5,698 nucleotides of DNA, taken from NCBI GenBank assembly GCA_038254435.1, contig JBBSGD010000097.1, forward strand, positions 1 to 5,698, read 5' to 3'. This document shows, one piece after another, positions 5,544-5,698 of this stretch. The position numbers and the translations under genes are program-made. The notes under the pieces were generated by a model. It was not told where the DNA came from. It was given only the letters and a program-made list of their open reading frames with translations, and did no database searches. The stretch's first letter is position 1. Each line of letters opens with the position of its first letter. The stretch is from JBBSGD01 sp038254435 (lineage in GTDB: Bacteria > Actinomycetota > CADDZG01 > WHSQ01).

Positions 5544-5698
5544 GATGCCCTGAACTCCTTGATCATGCCGATGGCGGCGTGCGGGGGGCCGGTGCCGCCG
5601 CCGGGCTTGCCGGTCTGCCAGCAGGCAACGACGTAGCGTCCCGGGGACAGATCAAAGGTCCCCACCCCGGTGGCCCCGGTGTTGACGTCGGCGATCTC
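5540..5698 (-). CDS. C-terminal fragment of a cupredoxin-like protein (5' part outside the window)
   Basis: The last 52 residues and stop codon of a gene entering from the right edge. The fragment reads as two beta strands around a metal-loop pattern: FDLSPGRYVVACW (15-27), a glycine-rich loop, then PPHAAIGMIKEF (39-50). Cys26, His40 and Met45 are spaced C-x13-H-x4-M. The PGxY...C...H...GM...F order is the C-terminal signature of cupredoxin-like proteins, although the Cys-His loop is much longer than in plastocyanin. I recall a bacterial group ending in similar LVCF...GxPHxxKGMxxxF sequences. A copper-binding electron carrier or copper chaperone is possible, but the N-terminal His ligand and any signal peptide lie outside the window. 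Its TGA overlaps the coxB GTG by 4 bases, so it is in the same operon and probably coupled to coxB. The fold is moderately certain; the role is inferred. Confidence 0.7.
   Translation of the reverse strand, partial: EIADVNTGATGVGTFDLSPGRYVVACWQTGKPGGGTGPPHAAIGMIKEFRAS

Noticed and set aside
1..5698. CRISPR arrays, insertion sequences, tRNA genes or a phage-like region
   Set aside because: No regular repeats, terminal inverted repeats, transposase motifs or tRNA-like cloverleaf segments were seen; genes fill the window nearly end to end.

Overview
The window is a high-GC bacterial segment. Every gene I can support lies on the minus strand, in one tightly packed cluster. Read in the direction of transcription, from high to low coordinates, the order is: the 3' end of a cupredoxin-like gene; coxB (cytochrome c oxidase subunit II with an extra C-terminal cupredoxin domain); ctaD (subunit I); ctaE (subunit III, short five-helix form); ctaF (subunit IV, actinobacterial type); a tiny zinc-ribbon membrane protein; and a CopC-CopD fusion that runs off the left edge. 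The first pair overlaps by 4 bases and ctaD/ctaE share ATGA. The other gaps are 25-62 bases. This is what one polycistronic operon looks like. Its promoter would be beyond position 5698, since I see none inside.

The host is probably an actinobacterium. The ctaF product has the four-helix layout of the actinobacterial subunit IV, ctaE is the short form, coxB is a lipoprotein and GC is high. The sequences do not look like the mycobacterial or Streptomyces versions I know, so a deep-branching class such as Thermoleophilia is my best guess. That is inference.

Together the genes encode an aa3-type (A1-like, HPEVY motif) proton-pumping terminal oxidase plus at least one copper-handling protein. 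Subunit I keeps all heme and CuB ligands, and the D-channel Asp, Asn and Glu residues. It lacks the K-channel lysine (Leu330), and by hand alignment subunit II also lacks the glutamate at the K-channel entrance (Leu99). Subunit II has a complete CuA site, although the usual CxExC is CxQxC. It also carries a second domain with type 1 copper ligands in the place where caa3 oxidases carry cytochrome c.

The gene upstream of coxB also ends in a cupredoxin-like Cys/His/Met pattern, and the last gene is a copper-transport fusion. The visible operon encodes no cytochrome c. One reading is that a blue-copper relay delivers electrons to CuA here. The small zinc-ribbon protein between ctaF and copCD has no function I can name, and is a candidate accessory subunit or assembly factor.

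No RNA gene, mobile element, CRISPR array or stretch of more than 300 bases without a gene is present.
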